DNA of 23,936 bases from positions 1 to 23,936 of the forward strand of contig JAFUDW010000026.1 in NCBI GenBank assembly GCA_017464225.1, read 5' to 3'. Position numbers and translations under genes: made by a program. The stretch is from Clostridia bacterium. GTDB taxonomy: Bacteria; Bacillota_A; Clostridia; Christensenellales; Aristaeellaceae. The notes beneath the pieces were generated by a model, which saw only the letters and a program-made list of their open reading frames with translations, made no database searches and was not told the DNA's origin. Below, piece by piece: positions 14,490 through 22,251 of this stretch (its first letter is position 1; each line of letters opens with the position of its first letter).

Positions 14490-16634
14490 ATGAAAAAAAG
14501 AAAGATCGTTTTTCTGCTTATTTTCCTTGTGTTGGCGGTGATCACAGCTGCGGCGATCTATTTTTCGCCCTCTCGAGTGACCACGCCCAAGCCCAGCCCC
14601 GTTTCGCCCCGTGTGATCGTTGATGAGCCGGCAGTCAGCACATATACGGATATTTCGGGTGAGATTGCCGGTTTCTATATTCAGTATGGAACTTATATGC
14701 GCACCAATTACGGTACCGTCAATGTCAGATTATCGCAGAACGGCGTTGTGGTGCAGGATTGGCAGACGGACGCCAGCACGCTGCGGGATAACCAGTACGA
14801 AGCGTATGAACTGGACAAACCGATAAAGGTCAAAAAAACCGACCAGCTTACCGCTGCGCTCTGGAGCAGCGATTTTGAGGACGGACAGTTTGTAGCGGTT
14901 TGGACTGATGGATCCAATCCCGCCAGCGCGAGTTTCTGCCTGTTCTTTGCGCGGATCAACGTGATCCATTATGGGCAGTTGGCGCTCAGCCTGTTGATTT
15001 TCCTCGTTGAGCTGCTGCTCCTCTACAGGAATTATGATAAGCTCTGCATTTATATCAGAACACAACGGGAAAAGGCAGCGGCGGAAAAGAAAATCAGATG
15101 GCGTTCTGTGCTGACCGTAGCCGTATGCGCGTTGGCTGGCGCTCTGGACTGGTTGCTTTTGTATGCAACAAAGGCTATTTCCTCTGCATCCTTCTATACG
15201 ATTTTCTACTTTGTGGATGCCGGGGTCATGATCGGCTGCCTGATTGCATGGCGTAAGCAGCTGGGCGCAAAACCGGAAAAGGGATTTTTTATCATCGCCC
15301 TGTGCATTGGCTTGCTTTTTGCTGTCCTTGAACCGATTGCCACTTCGTTGTCCTGGGATGACGAGATCCATTTTAACAGGATCATCAAGCTGACTTATGG
15401 TGAAAACGTGGCCTTTTCGGAGGCTGAAAAGTATCTTTCGGTCATGCATCCAACCGGTGAGATTTCGCTGCCCGCCGTGCTTGAAACCAATGAAACGCTG
15501 AACGGGCTTCATACCGAGGTTTCCAACATCTCCTACGGCGTTAATGTTCCGCTGATTTCCATTCCTTCCTATCTTCCTGCCGCAGGCGCTATCTGGATCG
15601 CACGGAATATCGGCCTTTCATTTACGGCCATGGTCATCGCGGGCCGTGCCGCTAACCTTTTATGCTACTGTGCAGCGGTCTACTTTGCCATCAAGCAACT
15701 CCGGCGGGGAAAGCTGCTGGTAGCCTCCCTGGCCATGCTGCCCTCTGTGCTGTTCTTGGCGGGCAATTACTCCTATGATCCGTTTTGTATCGGATTTATC
15801 CTTTTGGGAATCTGCATATGGCTTGGCGTTTATCAGACGCCGGGTAGATATATGACCTTTTCCCGGGCTGTCCTCATGCTTGCGACATTTTGTCTGGGTG
15901 TGGGCACCAAAGCCGTCTATTTCCCGTTGATGGTGATCACCCTGTTTTTACCCGCTTCCAAATTCAGAAACGCGAGTGAAAGAAAACTTTATTGCCTCGC
16001 GGTGGTCATGGCGGCTGTTGTTATGCTCTGCAGCTTTGCGCTTCCCTTCATATCCCACGCCAGCGCAGGCACCTCCGGTGATTCGCGCGGCGGTACAGGC
16101 GTTAACGGAGGCGAACAGGCCCGGTTTATCCTGACCCATCCTCTGCAATATGCTGTTATCCTTCTGCGGTTCCTGTTTAAAGAGTATTTCAACTTTGACG
16201 CCATGATGAATCATGTCAGCGGGTGTGTGCGGGCCTTCTCATACATTGGAGGACAGGTGATTTTTCCCAGCACTTGGGCGGCTGCGTATCTTTGCCTTAT
16301 ACTGTTGGTCTGGTTTGGGTCGGACAGCATCAGGCAGAAAAATATCGTGTATCTTAGCGGAAGCCTCAAATGGATATCGCTGGTGATCGCGTTTGGCACC
16401 ATCTGTCTTTCGGCTACAGCGCTTTATTGTTCCTTCACGCCAGTGGCAAATCCAACCATTAACGGTTTCCAGGAAAGATATATGCTGCCTGTAGCGTTCC
16501 CCTTGCTGCTGCTCATTCAGCCCTCTTTCCTGAAAAATACGCTGAAAAAACGCAGATTCAACGCGCTGGTGCTATTCATGGAGGCTGCGATCCTGCTCAT
16601 TGGTATGTGGTCGTTGGCAAAACTCTATTTCTGA
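14490..16634 (+). CDS. DUF2142-type polytopic membrane protein, GT-C-like
   Basis: This 714-residue membrane protein begins with one helix (about 6-25), then an extracytoplasmic, strand-rich domain (about 45-150), then some ten or more hydrophobic segments (from about 157 to 712). The acidic motif SWDDEIHF at 288-295 follows a membrane segment, as in DUF2142 proteins and generally in GT-C enzymes that use lipid-phosphate sugar donors outside the membrane. The ATG at 14490 has AGGA about 9-10 nt upstream; an in-frame TTG just before it is unlikely. Its neighbour at 17513 is a dolichol-phosphate-mannose-synthase-like enzyme that could supply such a donor. Codons are visibly more A/T-rich at third positions than in flanking genes, a hint of separate ancestry. 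It could also be a polymerase; this is not resolved. Confidence 0.78.
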   Translation: MKKRKIVFLLIFLVLAVITAAAIYFSPSRVTTPKPSPVSPRVIVDEPAVSTYTDISGEIAGFYIQYGTYMRTNYGTVNVRLSQNGVVVQDWQTDASTLRDNQYEAYELDKPIKVKKTDQLTAALWSSDFEDGQFVAVWTDGSNPASASFCLFFARINVIHYGQLALSLLIFLVELLLLYRNYDKLCIYIRTQREKAAAEKKIRWRSVLTVAVCALAGALDWLLLYATKAISSASFYTIFYFVDAGVMIGCLIAWRKQLGAKPEKGFFIIALCIGLLFAVLEPIATSLSWDDEIHFNRIIKLTYGENVAFSEAEKYLSVMHPTGEISLPAVLETNETLNGLHTEVSNISYGVNVPLISIPSYLPAAGAIWIARNIGLSFTAMVIAGRAANLLCYCAAVYFAIKQLRRGKLLVASLAMLPSVLFLAGNYSYDPFCIGFILLGICIWLGVYQTPGRYMTFSRAVLMLATFCLGVGTKAVYFPLMVITLFLPASKFRNASERKLYCLAVVMAAVVMLCSFALPFISHASAGTSGDSRGGTGVNGGEQARFILTHPLQYAVILLRFLFKEYFNFDAMMNHVSGCVRAFSYIGGQVIFPSTWAAAYLCLILLVWFGSDSIRQKNIVYLSGSLKWISLVIAFGTICLSATALYCSFTPVANPTINGFQERYMLPVAFPLLLLIQPSFLKNTLKKRRFNALVLFMEAAILLIGMWSLAKLYF

Positions 16635-16678
16635 GGCGATAAGCGACCTGAATCATAAACAAAAAGGGGAATCCAAAG

Positions 16679-17485
16679 ATGGCCTATACCGCCAAAGATC
16701 ACGTGTTTGCGATCTGCGCCTACAGGGAAAGCCCATACCTGGAGGAGTGCGTGCGCTCGCTGGAGCGCCAGGATACGCTCTCCTCCATGATCCTGTGCAC
16801 CGCCACGCCCAACGCGCACATAGAGGGCATCGCCGCCGCCCACCATATCCCGGTATACGTGAATCGCGGGGCGCACGGCATCGCGGAGGATTGGAACTTT
16901 GCCCTGAGCCAGGCCAACGCGCCGCTGGTCACGCTGGCGCACCAGGACGACGTATACGATCCCGGCTATCTGCGGGAAACGCTGAAACAGATTGATCGGT
17001 TTGACCGTCCGCTGATCTGCTTTACCGATTATTACGAGATCCATAACGGGCAAAAGGTGTTTTCCGATAAAAACAAGAACCTGAAAATCAAGGAATTTCT
17101 GCTTTTCCCGTTCCGATGGGCCTGGGCGCAGAAAAGCCGGTGGATGCGCCGCAGGATGCTTTCGGTCAGCGACGCCATATGCTGCCCCTCGGTGACCTTT
17201 GTAAAGCCCAACCTGCCGGAAACCGTCTTCCGGCCGCACTTCAAAAGCGATCTGGACTGGGAGGCCTGGGAAAGGCTTTCCCGGCTGGAGGGGAGCTTCT
17301 GCTACGCGCACCAGCCGCTGATGGGGCACCGCATCCATGCCGAATCCACCACCACCGAGGTGATCGGCGATCATAACGGGCGCTCGGCGGAGGATCTGGA
17401 AATGTACATGAAATTCTGGCCCCGTCCGGTGGCGGTATTGCTGAACCGCCTGTACGCCGGAGCGCAGAAGGGGAACGCGGTATAA
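16679..17485 (+). CDS. Family 2 glycosyltransferase
   Basis: This 268-residue protein has a GT-A fold: FAICAYRESPYLEECVRSL at the N-terminus, NRGAHGIAEDWNFAL at 62-76 and the metal-binding motif HQDD at 88-91, then a LDWEAWERLS acidic/aromatic segment near 195. Length and motifs fit single-domain GT2 enzymes that add one sugar to a lipid-linked glycan on the cytosolic face. An AAGGGGA-type ribosome site lies about 8 nt before the ATG. It is 44 nt after the DUF2142 gene and 27 nt before the next one. Substrate specificity is unknown. Confidence 0.87.
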   Translation: MAYTAKDHVFAICAYRESPYLEECVRSLERQDTLSSMILCTATPNAHIEGIAAAHHIPVYVNRGAHGIAEDWNFALSQANAPLVTLAHQDDVYDPGYLRETLKQIDRFDRPLICFTDYYEIHNGQKVFSDKNKNLKIKEFLLFPFRWAWAQKSRWMRRRMLSVSDAICCPSVTFVKPNLPETVFRPHFKSDLDWEAWERLSRLEGSFCYAHQPLMGHRIHAESTTTEVIGDHNGRSAEDLEMYMKFWPRPVAVLLNRLYAGAQKGNAV

Positions 17486-17512
17486 GCATACGGCACATAG
17501 GATGTGAAAAAA

Positions 17513-18202
17513 ATGAAGGTACTGATCATCATTCCCGCCTACAACGAGCAGGAAAATATACGGAATACCGTCGCCGATATCGAAGCGCAGTGCCCGGAGA
17601 TGGACTACATCGTCATCAACGATTGTTCCACCGACGGCACCGAGCGCATATTGAAGGAAAACCGCATGCATTACCTGTCGCTGCCCTGCAATCTGGGCAT
17701 TGGGGGCGGCGTGCAGACGGGCTACCGCTACGCCCGGGACAACGGCTATGATATCGCCATCCAGTTTGACGGCGACGGGCAGCACGAGGCCAAATACCTG
17801 CGCGATCTGATCCGGCCCATCACCGAGGACCGGGCCGATATCGCCATCGGCTCCCGGTTCATCAACCATCAGGGCTTTCAGTCCTCGGGGCTCCGCAGGC
17901 TGGGCATCCGCCTGCTCAGCGGGCTCATCCGCCTGCTGTGCGGCGTGACCGTGTTGGATGTAACCAGCGGCATGCGGGCGGTGAACAGGCGCTTTATTGA
18001 ATACTATGCCGTCAATTACGCCCAGGATTACCCCGAGCCCGAGGCCATCGTGATGGCGGCCAAGCACGGGGCCAAGATCGCCGAGATCCCGGTGGAAATG
18101 CGGGAGCGTCAGGGCGGCGCCAGCTCCATCAGCCCCAACCGCTCCATCTATTATATGATCAAGGTTTCGCTGGCGCTGATCCTGGCAAAGTTTACGGCAT
18201 AA
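17513..18202 (+). CDS. Dolichol-phosphate-mannose-synthase-like GT2
   Basis: This 229-residue GT2 enzyme of the DPM1 type has IIIPAYNEQENI at 5-16, VINDCSTDGT at 34-43, NLGIGGGVQTGY at 60-71 and the catalytic/metal DGDGQH at 86-91, followed by GSRF and VTSGMRAVNRR. Members transfer a hexose from a nucleotide sugar to polyprenyl phosphate, making a donor used outside the membrane. There are no C-terminal membrane helices; the next gene (DUF2304) is membrane-bound and may anchor it. I chose the ATG at 17513 because AGGA (17499-17502) is well spaced; a GTG at 17504 is too close. The nearby GT-C-like DUF2142 protein is the natural candidate user of the product. Confidence 0.88.
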   Translation: MKVLIIIPAYNEQENIRNTVADIEAQCPEMDYIVINDCSTDGTERILKENRMHYLSLPCNLGIGGGVQTGYRYARDNGYDIAIQFDGDGQHEAKYLRDLIRPITEDRADIAIGSRFINHQGFQSSGLRRLGIRLLSGLIRLLCGVTVLDVTSGMRAVNRRFIEYYAVNYAQDYPEPEAIVMAAKHGAKIAEIPVEMRERQGGASSISPNRSIYYMIKVSLALILAKFTA

Positions 18203-18217
18203 CGGAGGAACTGCAAT

Positions 18218-18598
18218 ATGCTGCCAATTTCATTGCGCATCGCCATTTTTATCGCCCTGGTGGTGTATTTCTGCATTTTTATATTGCTCCTCAAGCGGAA
18301 AAAGCTGGAGCTGAAATACACGCTGCTGTGGCTTTTCAGCGGCGTGGTGATGCTCATATTGACCGTGTTTCCCCAGCTGTTGGGCGTGGTTTCCTCTTTG
18401 TTGGGTATTCAGGTGCAGTCCAACGCCCTGTTTACCATCCTGTTTTTCTGCATGCTGATCATACTAGTTTCGCTGACCTCCATCAATTCCAAGCAGAATG
18501 AATCCATCAAGCGCCTGGTGCAGCAGACCGCGCAGCTGGAGCAAAGGATACGCGCCCTGGAAGGCGATGGGGACGGGCAAACGGAACGGAGGGCATAA
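18218..18598 (+). CDS. DUF2304 membrane protein
   Basis: This 126-residue protein has three hydrophobic segments (about 5-24, 34-51 and 66-88) separated by a short KRKKLELK loop, and a C-terminal charged coiled-coil tail (about 90-118) ending in an acidic/polar segment. Size, topology and the position directly after a DPM1-like GT2 match DUF2304 proteins, which recur beside such transferases in Gram-positive glycan clusters. A function as a membrane anchor or partner of the GT2 is inferred from that co-occurrence; no catalytic motif is visible. CGGAGG lies 9 nt before the ATG, and the gene is 15 nt after its partner. Confidence 0.82.
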   Translation: MLPISLRIAIFIALVVYFCIFILLLKRKKLELKYTLLWLFSGVVMLILTVFPQLLGVVSSLLGIQVQSNALFTILFFCMLIILVSLTSINSKQNESIKRLVQQTAQLEQRIRALEGDGDGQTERRA

Positions 18599-18599
18599 C

Positions 18600-19469
18600 A
18601 TGGCGTCTTTGTATAAAGCATACGATCCGGAAACGCTGGCAAAGCTGCAAAAGCTGGAATTAGGGATCTTGAAGGAATTTGACCGCATCTGCACGCAAAA
18701 CGGGATCGAGTATTTCTGCGCGGGCGGAACGGCCATCGGCGCCATGCGCCACGGGGGCTTTATCCCCTGGGACGACGATATCGACGTGGCGCTGCTCAGG
18801 GAGGATTATGAGCGTTTCCTGAAATGCGCCCGGGAGCAGCTTTCAGATCGCTATGAAATACTGAATACCGAAAACGATCCCGCTTACCCGCTGATGACCA
18901 CCAGGCTGGTGCTCAAGGGCACCCGTTTCCAGGAGGAATGCTTTAAGGATTTAAGCTGTGATTTTGGCATTTTCCTGGATGTGTATTGCTTTGATTATAT
19001 TCCCGACGACGAAGCGAAAATGAAAAAGGCGGCCAAGAAGGTTTGGCTGCAGGGCAAGCTGATGATCCTGGCGGCCATCGACGATCCGGTGCTGTACATT
19101 GGCGGGTTCAAGGCCGCCGTCGTCAAACTGGGAAGCAAGGTGGCGCACGGCGTGCTTCGCCTGCTGGGCGTAACGCCCGGGCGCATTTACCGATCGGTAA
19201 AAAAGGTGTTGCTGGAAAACGGACAAAAGAGCAAACGGGTGGCGTATCAGTTTGACCCCCAGCTGTACACAAGCATCATCGATACGGATGATATTTTTCC
19301 CATCCGGCGCATTCAGTTTGAGGATATGCAGGTCATGTGCATGGCAAAGGTGGAAGCGTATCTCAGCAAGCGATATGGCGATTATATGACGCTTCCCCCG
19401 GAGGAAAAACGGCACAATCATCCGCCTTACCGTTTGGATTTTGGCCCGTATGGAAAATCAAACGGCTGA
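18600..19469 (+). CDS. LicD-family phosphotransferase
   Basis: This 289-residue protein has the LicD signature in its first 65 residues: CAGGTAIGAMRHGGFIPW (about 40-57) followed directly by DDDID (58-62), the metal- and nucleotide-binding acids of this nucleotidyltransferase-like fold. LicD proteins transfer phosphocholine or other phospho-alcohols from a CDP-activated donor to a sugar of a surface polymer; eukaryotic fukutin/FKRP do the same with ribitol phosphate. The ATG follows the DUF2304 stop by 1 nt, with CGGAGGG upstream. The next gene encodes an IspD-like cytidylyltransferase, a plausible source of the CDP donor. No choline kinase or choline importer is present here, so ribitol-, glycerol- or another phosphate is at least as likely as choline. 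Confidence 0.9.
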   Translation: MASLYKAYDPETLAKLQKLELGILKEFDRICTQNGIEYFCAGGTAIGAMRHGGFIPWDDDIDVALLREDYERFLKCAREQLSDRYEILNTENDPAYPLMTTRLVLKGTRFQEECFKDLSCDFGIFLDVYCFDYIPDDEAKMKKAAKKVWLQGKLMILAAIDDPVLYIGGFKAAVVKLGSKVAHGVLRLLGVTPGRIYRSVKKVLLENGQKSKRVAYQFDPQLYTSIIDTDDIFPIRRIQFEDMQVMCMAKVEAYLSKRYGDYMTLPPEEKRHNHPPYRLDFGPYGKSNG

Positions 19470-19493
19470 CAGGCGCATAAGGGAGGAACGGAA

Positions 19494-20204
19494 ATGAGGG
19501 TTTTTTCCGGCATATTGGCGGGCGGGAGCGGAACCAGGATGGAAAGCTCCCGCATGCCAAAGCAATTTCTGGAGGTAGAGGGGATCCCGGTTCTGATCAG
19601 GACGCTGAACACCTTTCTTTCTGTGGAGAAGATTGAAAAAATCATCATCGCAATCAATACGGACTGGAAAGACACCTACCATGAACTGCTTGTGCGGCAT
19701 GGGATCGATCTGAGCAGGATCGACCTTGTCCCGGGCGGAAGCAGCCGCTTTGCCTCGCTGTGCAGCGTGGTGCGCAGAGCGGCGGAGTTTGACCGTAACG
19801 GCGTGATCGTCACGCATGACTGCGCACGCATTTTCTGTACGAAAAGGATCATTGAGGAGAACATCAGCGCGATGGAAAGCCAACGGATCGTAACGACGTC
19901 CATTCCGGTGATCGATACCATCCTGGAAAGCGAGGACGGCGTAAGCAGCGCCTCCGTTCCCGACCGCTCCAGGCTTTGGGCGGATCAGGGGCCGCAGACC
20001 TTCTACATCGATGATTTTTTGAAATATGCGGAAAAGATCCCTTTGGAGGAAATGGACGCTTTTGTTGAAGCGGGGAAGCTTTTCCTCGTAAACGGACACA
20101 GCGTGGGAATTGTGAAGGGCGACAGGCAAAACTTTAAGATCACAAACGATATTGACCTGCAATACGCCGAATTCTTGATTGAAAGGGGCTTGGTGAAAGC
20201 ATGA
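19494..20204 (+). CDS. IspD/TarI-like CTP-dependent cytidylyltransferase
   Basis: This 236-residue enzyme has the nucleotide loop LAGGSGTRM at 8-16 and MPKQFL at 21-26, PGGSSRFASL at 80-89, THDCARIF at 107-114 (HDAAR-type in IspD), ADQGPQTF (GQTPQ-type) and KITNDIDL near the end, the canonical order for IspD/TarI proteins that make CDP-alcohols from CTP and a phosphorylated polyol. Divergence at THDCAR and the loss of the T in QTPQ argue against a housekeeping MEP-pathway role. Position between LicD and a hydroxyacid dehydrogenase (4-nt overlap with the latter) suggests it makes the CDP donor for LicD. Candidates are CDP-ribitol, CDP-glycerol or a CDP-hydroxyacid; the sequence does not decide. 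Confidence 0.85.
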   Translation: MRVFSGILAGGSGTRMESSRMPKQFLEVEGIPVLIRTLNTFLSVEKIEKIIIAINTDWKDTYHELLVRHGIDLSRIDLVPGGSSRFASLCSVVRRAAEFDRNGVIVTHDCARIFCTKRIIEENISAMESQRIVTTSIPVIDTILESEDGVSSASVPDRSRLWADQGPQTFYIDDFLKYAEKIPLEEMDAFVEAGKLFLVNGHSVGIVKGDRQNFKITNDIDLQYAEFLIERGLVKA

Positions 20205-21241
20205 AAATCATCTGCGTGGCGGACGCGTATGTAACGGAAAAAATGATGTACGAAGGCGTACAGCCGTATCTGAACGAGCAGGACGAACTGAAGGTTTTCT
20301 TCTTTGGCGAACAGGATCGCAGAAGCATGCGCGAAACCGTAAAGGCGATCGAAGCCATGAAAAGGGACGAGCTGACGATTCCCGAGGCGCTTTACGCTGA
20401 AATTGAGAACGCCGACGTTTTGCTTGTGCACCTGTGCCCGGTGACCCGCAGGCTGCTGAAAAACGCCAATCAACTGAAAGCCGTGCTCTCCTGCCGCGGC
20501 GGCTATGAAAACATAGACGTTGAGGCCGCGACTGAAAAAAATATAATCGTCGCCACAGACCCCGCGCATAACGCGAACGCCGTAGCGGAATTTACCGTTG
20601 GCCTGATCATCTGCGAAACAAGAAATATTGCCCGGGCCGACGCTTCGCTGAAAGCGGGCGTATGGCGGGAGGAATATCCAAATACCCAGTCCTCGATCAA
20701 GGAAATCAAGGATATGACGGTGGGCTTGATCGGTTTGGGCTCGGTGGGAAGGCTGGTGGCTGAAAAGCTTTCCGCGTTCCGATGCGAAATACTGGTGTAT
20801 TCGCCGCACATCAGCGAAAGCGCGTACGACTTTATCAATTATAAATTTGTGGATTTAAATACGCTGCTGAAAAAATCCGATGTGGTAACGCTGCATACCC
20901 GGTCAAAGGTGCCCATCCTTACCGACAGGGAATTTGATATAATGAAGCCCACCGCCTACCTGATCAATACGGCGCGGTCTGTTCTGGTGGAGCAAAACGC
21001 GCTGTATCGGGCGCTGAAAGAGAAAAAGATCATTGGCGCGGCGATAGACGTATTTGAAAGCGAGCCCGTTATTCCCGATTTTTACAGGGAATTTGATAAC
21101 GTAACGCTTACCAACCACCGCGGCGGCGATACCATCAACTCCTATAAGGACGCGCCGGGATTCGCGCTGAGCAACTATATGAATTACCTGAACGGCGAAA
21201 GAATGCGGTTCTGGATCAATAAGGATCATACAAGCATGTAA
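20201..21241 (+). CDS. D-isomer-specific 2-hydroxyacid dehydrogenase
   Basis: This 346-residue dehydrogenase has the Rossmann loop GLGSVG at 178-183, NTARSVLVEQ around Arg259, AIDVFESEP with Glu288 and TNHRGG with His306, so the Arg/Glu/His catalytic triad is intact. Such enzymes reduce a 2-keto acid to a D-2-hydroxy acid (or the reverse). The acidic residue that usually binds the NAD ribose after the second strand is Ser201 here (LVYSPH), which suggests NADP(H). The ATG overlaps the cytidylyltransferase stop as ATGA, so both proteins are made together. This places it in the same small-molecule route, perhaps making a hydroxyacid moiety that is then activated and transferred. A housekeeping SerA role is unlikely: there is no ACT or regulatory domain. 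Confidence 0.88.
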   Translation: MKIICVADAYVTEKMMYEGVQPYLNEQDELKVFFFGEQDRRSMRETVKAIEAMKRDELTIPEALYAEIENADVLLVHLCPVTRRLLKNANQLKAVLSCRGGYENIDVEAATEKNIIVATDPAHNANAVAEFTVGLIICETRNIARADASLKAGVWREEYPNTQSSIKEIKDMTVGLIGLGSVGRLVAEKLSAFRCEILVYSPHISESAYDFINYKFVDLNTLLKKSDVVTLHTRSKVPILTDREFDIMKPTAYLINTARSVLVEQNALYRALKEKKIIGAAIDVFESEPVIPDFYREFDNVTLTNHRGGDTINSYKDAPGFALSNYMNYLNGERMRFWINKDHTSM

Positions 21242-21251
21242 ATCATACGGC

Positions 21252-21269
21252 GGCCCGCGGCGGCGGGCC
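21252..21269. promoter_or_regulatory. Intercistronic GC hairpin after the dehydrogenase gene
   Basis: GGCCCGC (21252-21258) and GCGGGCC (21263-21269) form a perfect 7-bp stem with a 4-nt loop in the 63-nt gap, the longest in the operon. No U-run follows, so it is not a classical terminator; it may stabilise upstream mRNA or tune expression of the last two genes. Confidence 0.45.
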
Positions 21270-21304
21270 ACTGTACCGATCACGCGCAAAGAGGATAGAG
21301 AAAA

Positions 21305-22216
21305 ATGCCGGGAAACAAGCAGGTGGCCGTGCTTTTGTGCACGTACAACGGAGAAAAATACATCCGGGAGCAGGTGGACAGCATCCTGTCTCAGAGCTAT
21401 CGGGATATCCGTTTATATATACAGGACGATCATTCCACGGACGGTACCTGGAACGTGCTGCAGCGGTACAGCGACGATCCCCGGGTAACGCTGTATAAAA
21501 AAGAGGATAACCTGGGATATCCCGAATGCTTTTACGATTTGATGTCCAAGGTGGACGCGGCCGATTATTACGCGTTCAGCGATCAGGACGACGTATGGGA
21601 AAAGGAGAAGATGGAGCGGGCGGTACGGCTGCTTCGGGACGCGGACCCTCAAAAGCCCGCGCTGGTCTTTGCCAATTACGTGGTCTGCGATGAAAACCTG
21701 AGCCCCATCCGCACCTCAAAGGGCCCGGACAGAGCGCCGGATTTCCTTTATTCCCTGTATTCCTGCCTGGGATTGGGGTTTACCTATGTGCTGAATCATA
21801 CGGCCAAGCAATTGATCGCCCAAAGGCGGTCGGTCAAAAACGTTACAAAGGACGCGTGGATCGGTATGTGCTGCACCGCCTTTGGCAGCGCTTATTTTGA
21901 CGCGGCGCCCGAGGCGTTCCATCGGCGCAATTCCGGCGCCTTTTCGGCGCAGGATACCACCTGGCTGCAGATTCAAAAGGACAGGGTGCGAAAATTCCTG
22001 CTCGGCAGCGGGCTGAACCAGGTATACAGCGTCATGGAAGAGTTTTATCAAATGTTTGAAGGGGAGCTGCCCGAACAGCATAAAAAGGAGCTGCGGTTCT
22101 TCCTGGATCGGGGCTTGCTGCATCGTTTCAGAAAGGTGTTTTACCCGCGCAGGCTGCGCTATGACCTGGGGGATGATATCATGCTCCGCGTCATGTTCGC
22201 CCTCGGAAAGCTGTAA
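21305..22216 (+). CDS. Family 2 glycosyltransferase (rhamnosyltransferase-like)
   Basis: This 303-residue GT-A enzyme has VAVLLCTYNGEKYIREQ at the N-terminus, IQDDHSTDGT at 39-48, DNLGYPECFY at 68-77 and the metal motif SDQDDVW at 92-98. This combination is typical of GT2 enzymes annotated as alpha-L-rhamnosyltransferases in O-antigen and capsule clusters. It acts in the cytosol on a lipid-linked intermediate. AGAGGAT lies about 8 nt before the ATG. The 63-nt gap with a hairpin before it may allow some independent control. The sugar assignment is by resemblance only. Confidence 0.88.
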   Translation: MPGNKQVAVLLCTYNGEKYIREQVDSILSQSYRDIRLYIQDDHSTDGTWNVLQRYSDDPRVTLYKKEDNLGYPECFYDLMSKVDAADYYAFSDQDDVWEKEKMERAVRLLRDADPQKPALVFANYVVCDENLSPIRTSKGPDRAPDFLYSLYSCLGLGFTYVLNHTAKQLIAQRRSVKNVTKDAWIGMCCTAFGSAYFDAAPEAFHRRNSGAFSAQDTTWLQIQKDRVRKFLLGSGLNQVYSVMEEFYQMFEGELPEQHKKELRFFLDRGLLHRFRKVFYPRRLRYDLGDDIMLRVMFALGKL

Positions 22217-22251
22217 AGGCCGGGCACGCGCCGCGCTCATGGAGTATGACG

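Noticed and set aside
21252..21269. Hairpin in the dehydrogenase-GT2 gap considered as an internal terminator
   Set aside because: No U-run follows the stem, and no promoter is apparent for the two downstream genes, so transcription most likely continues.
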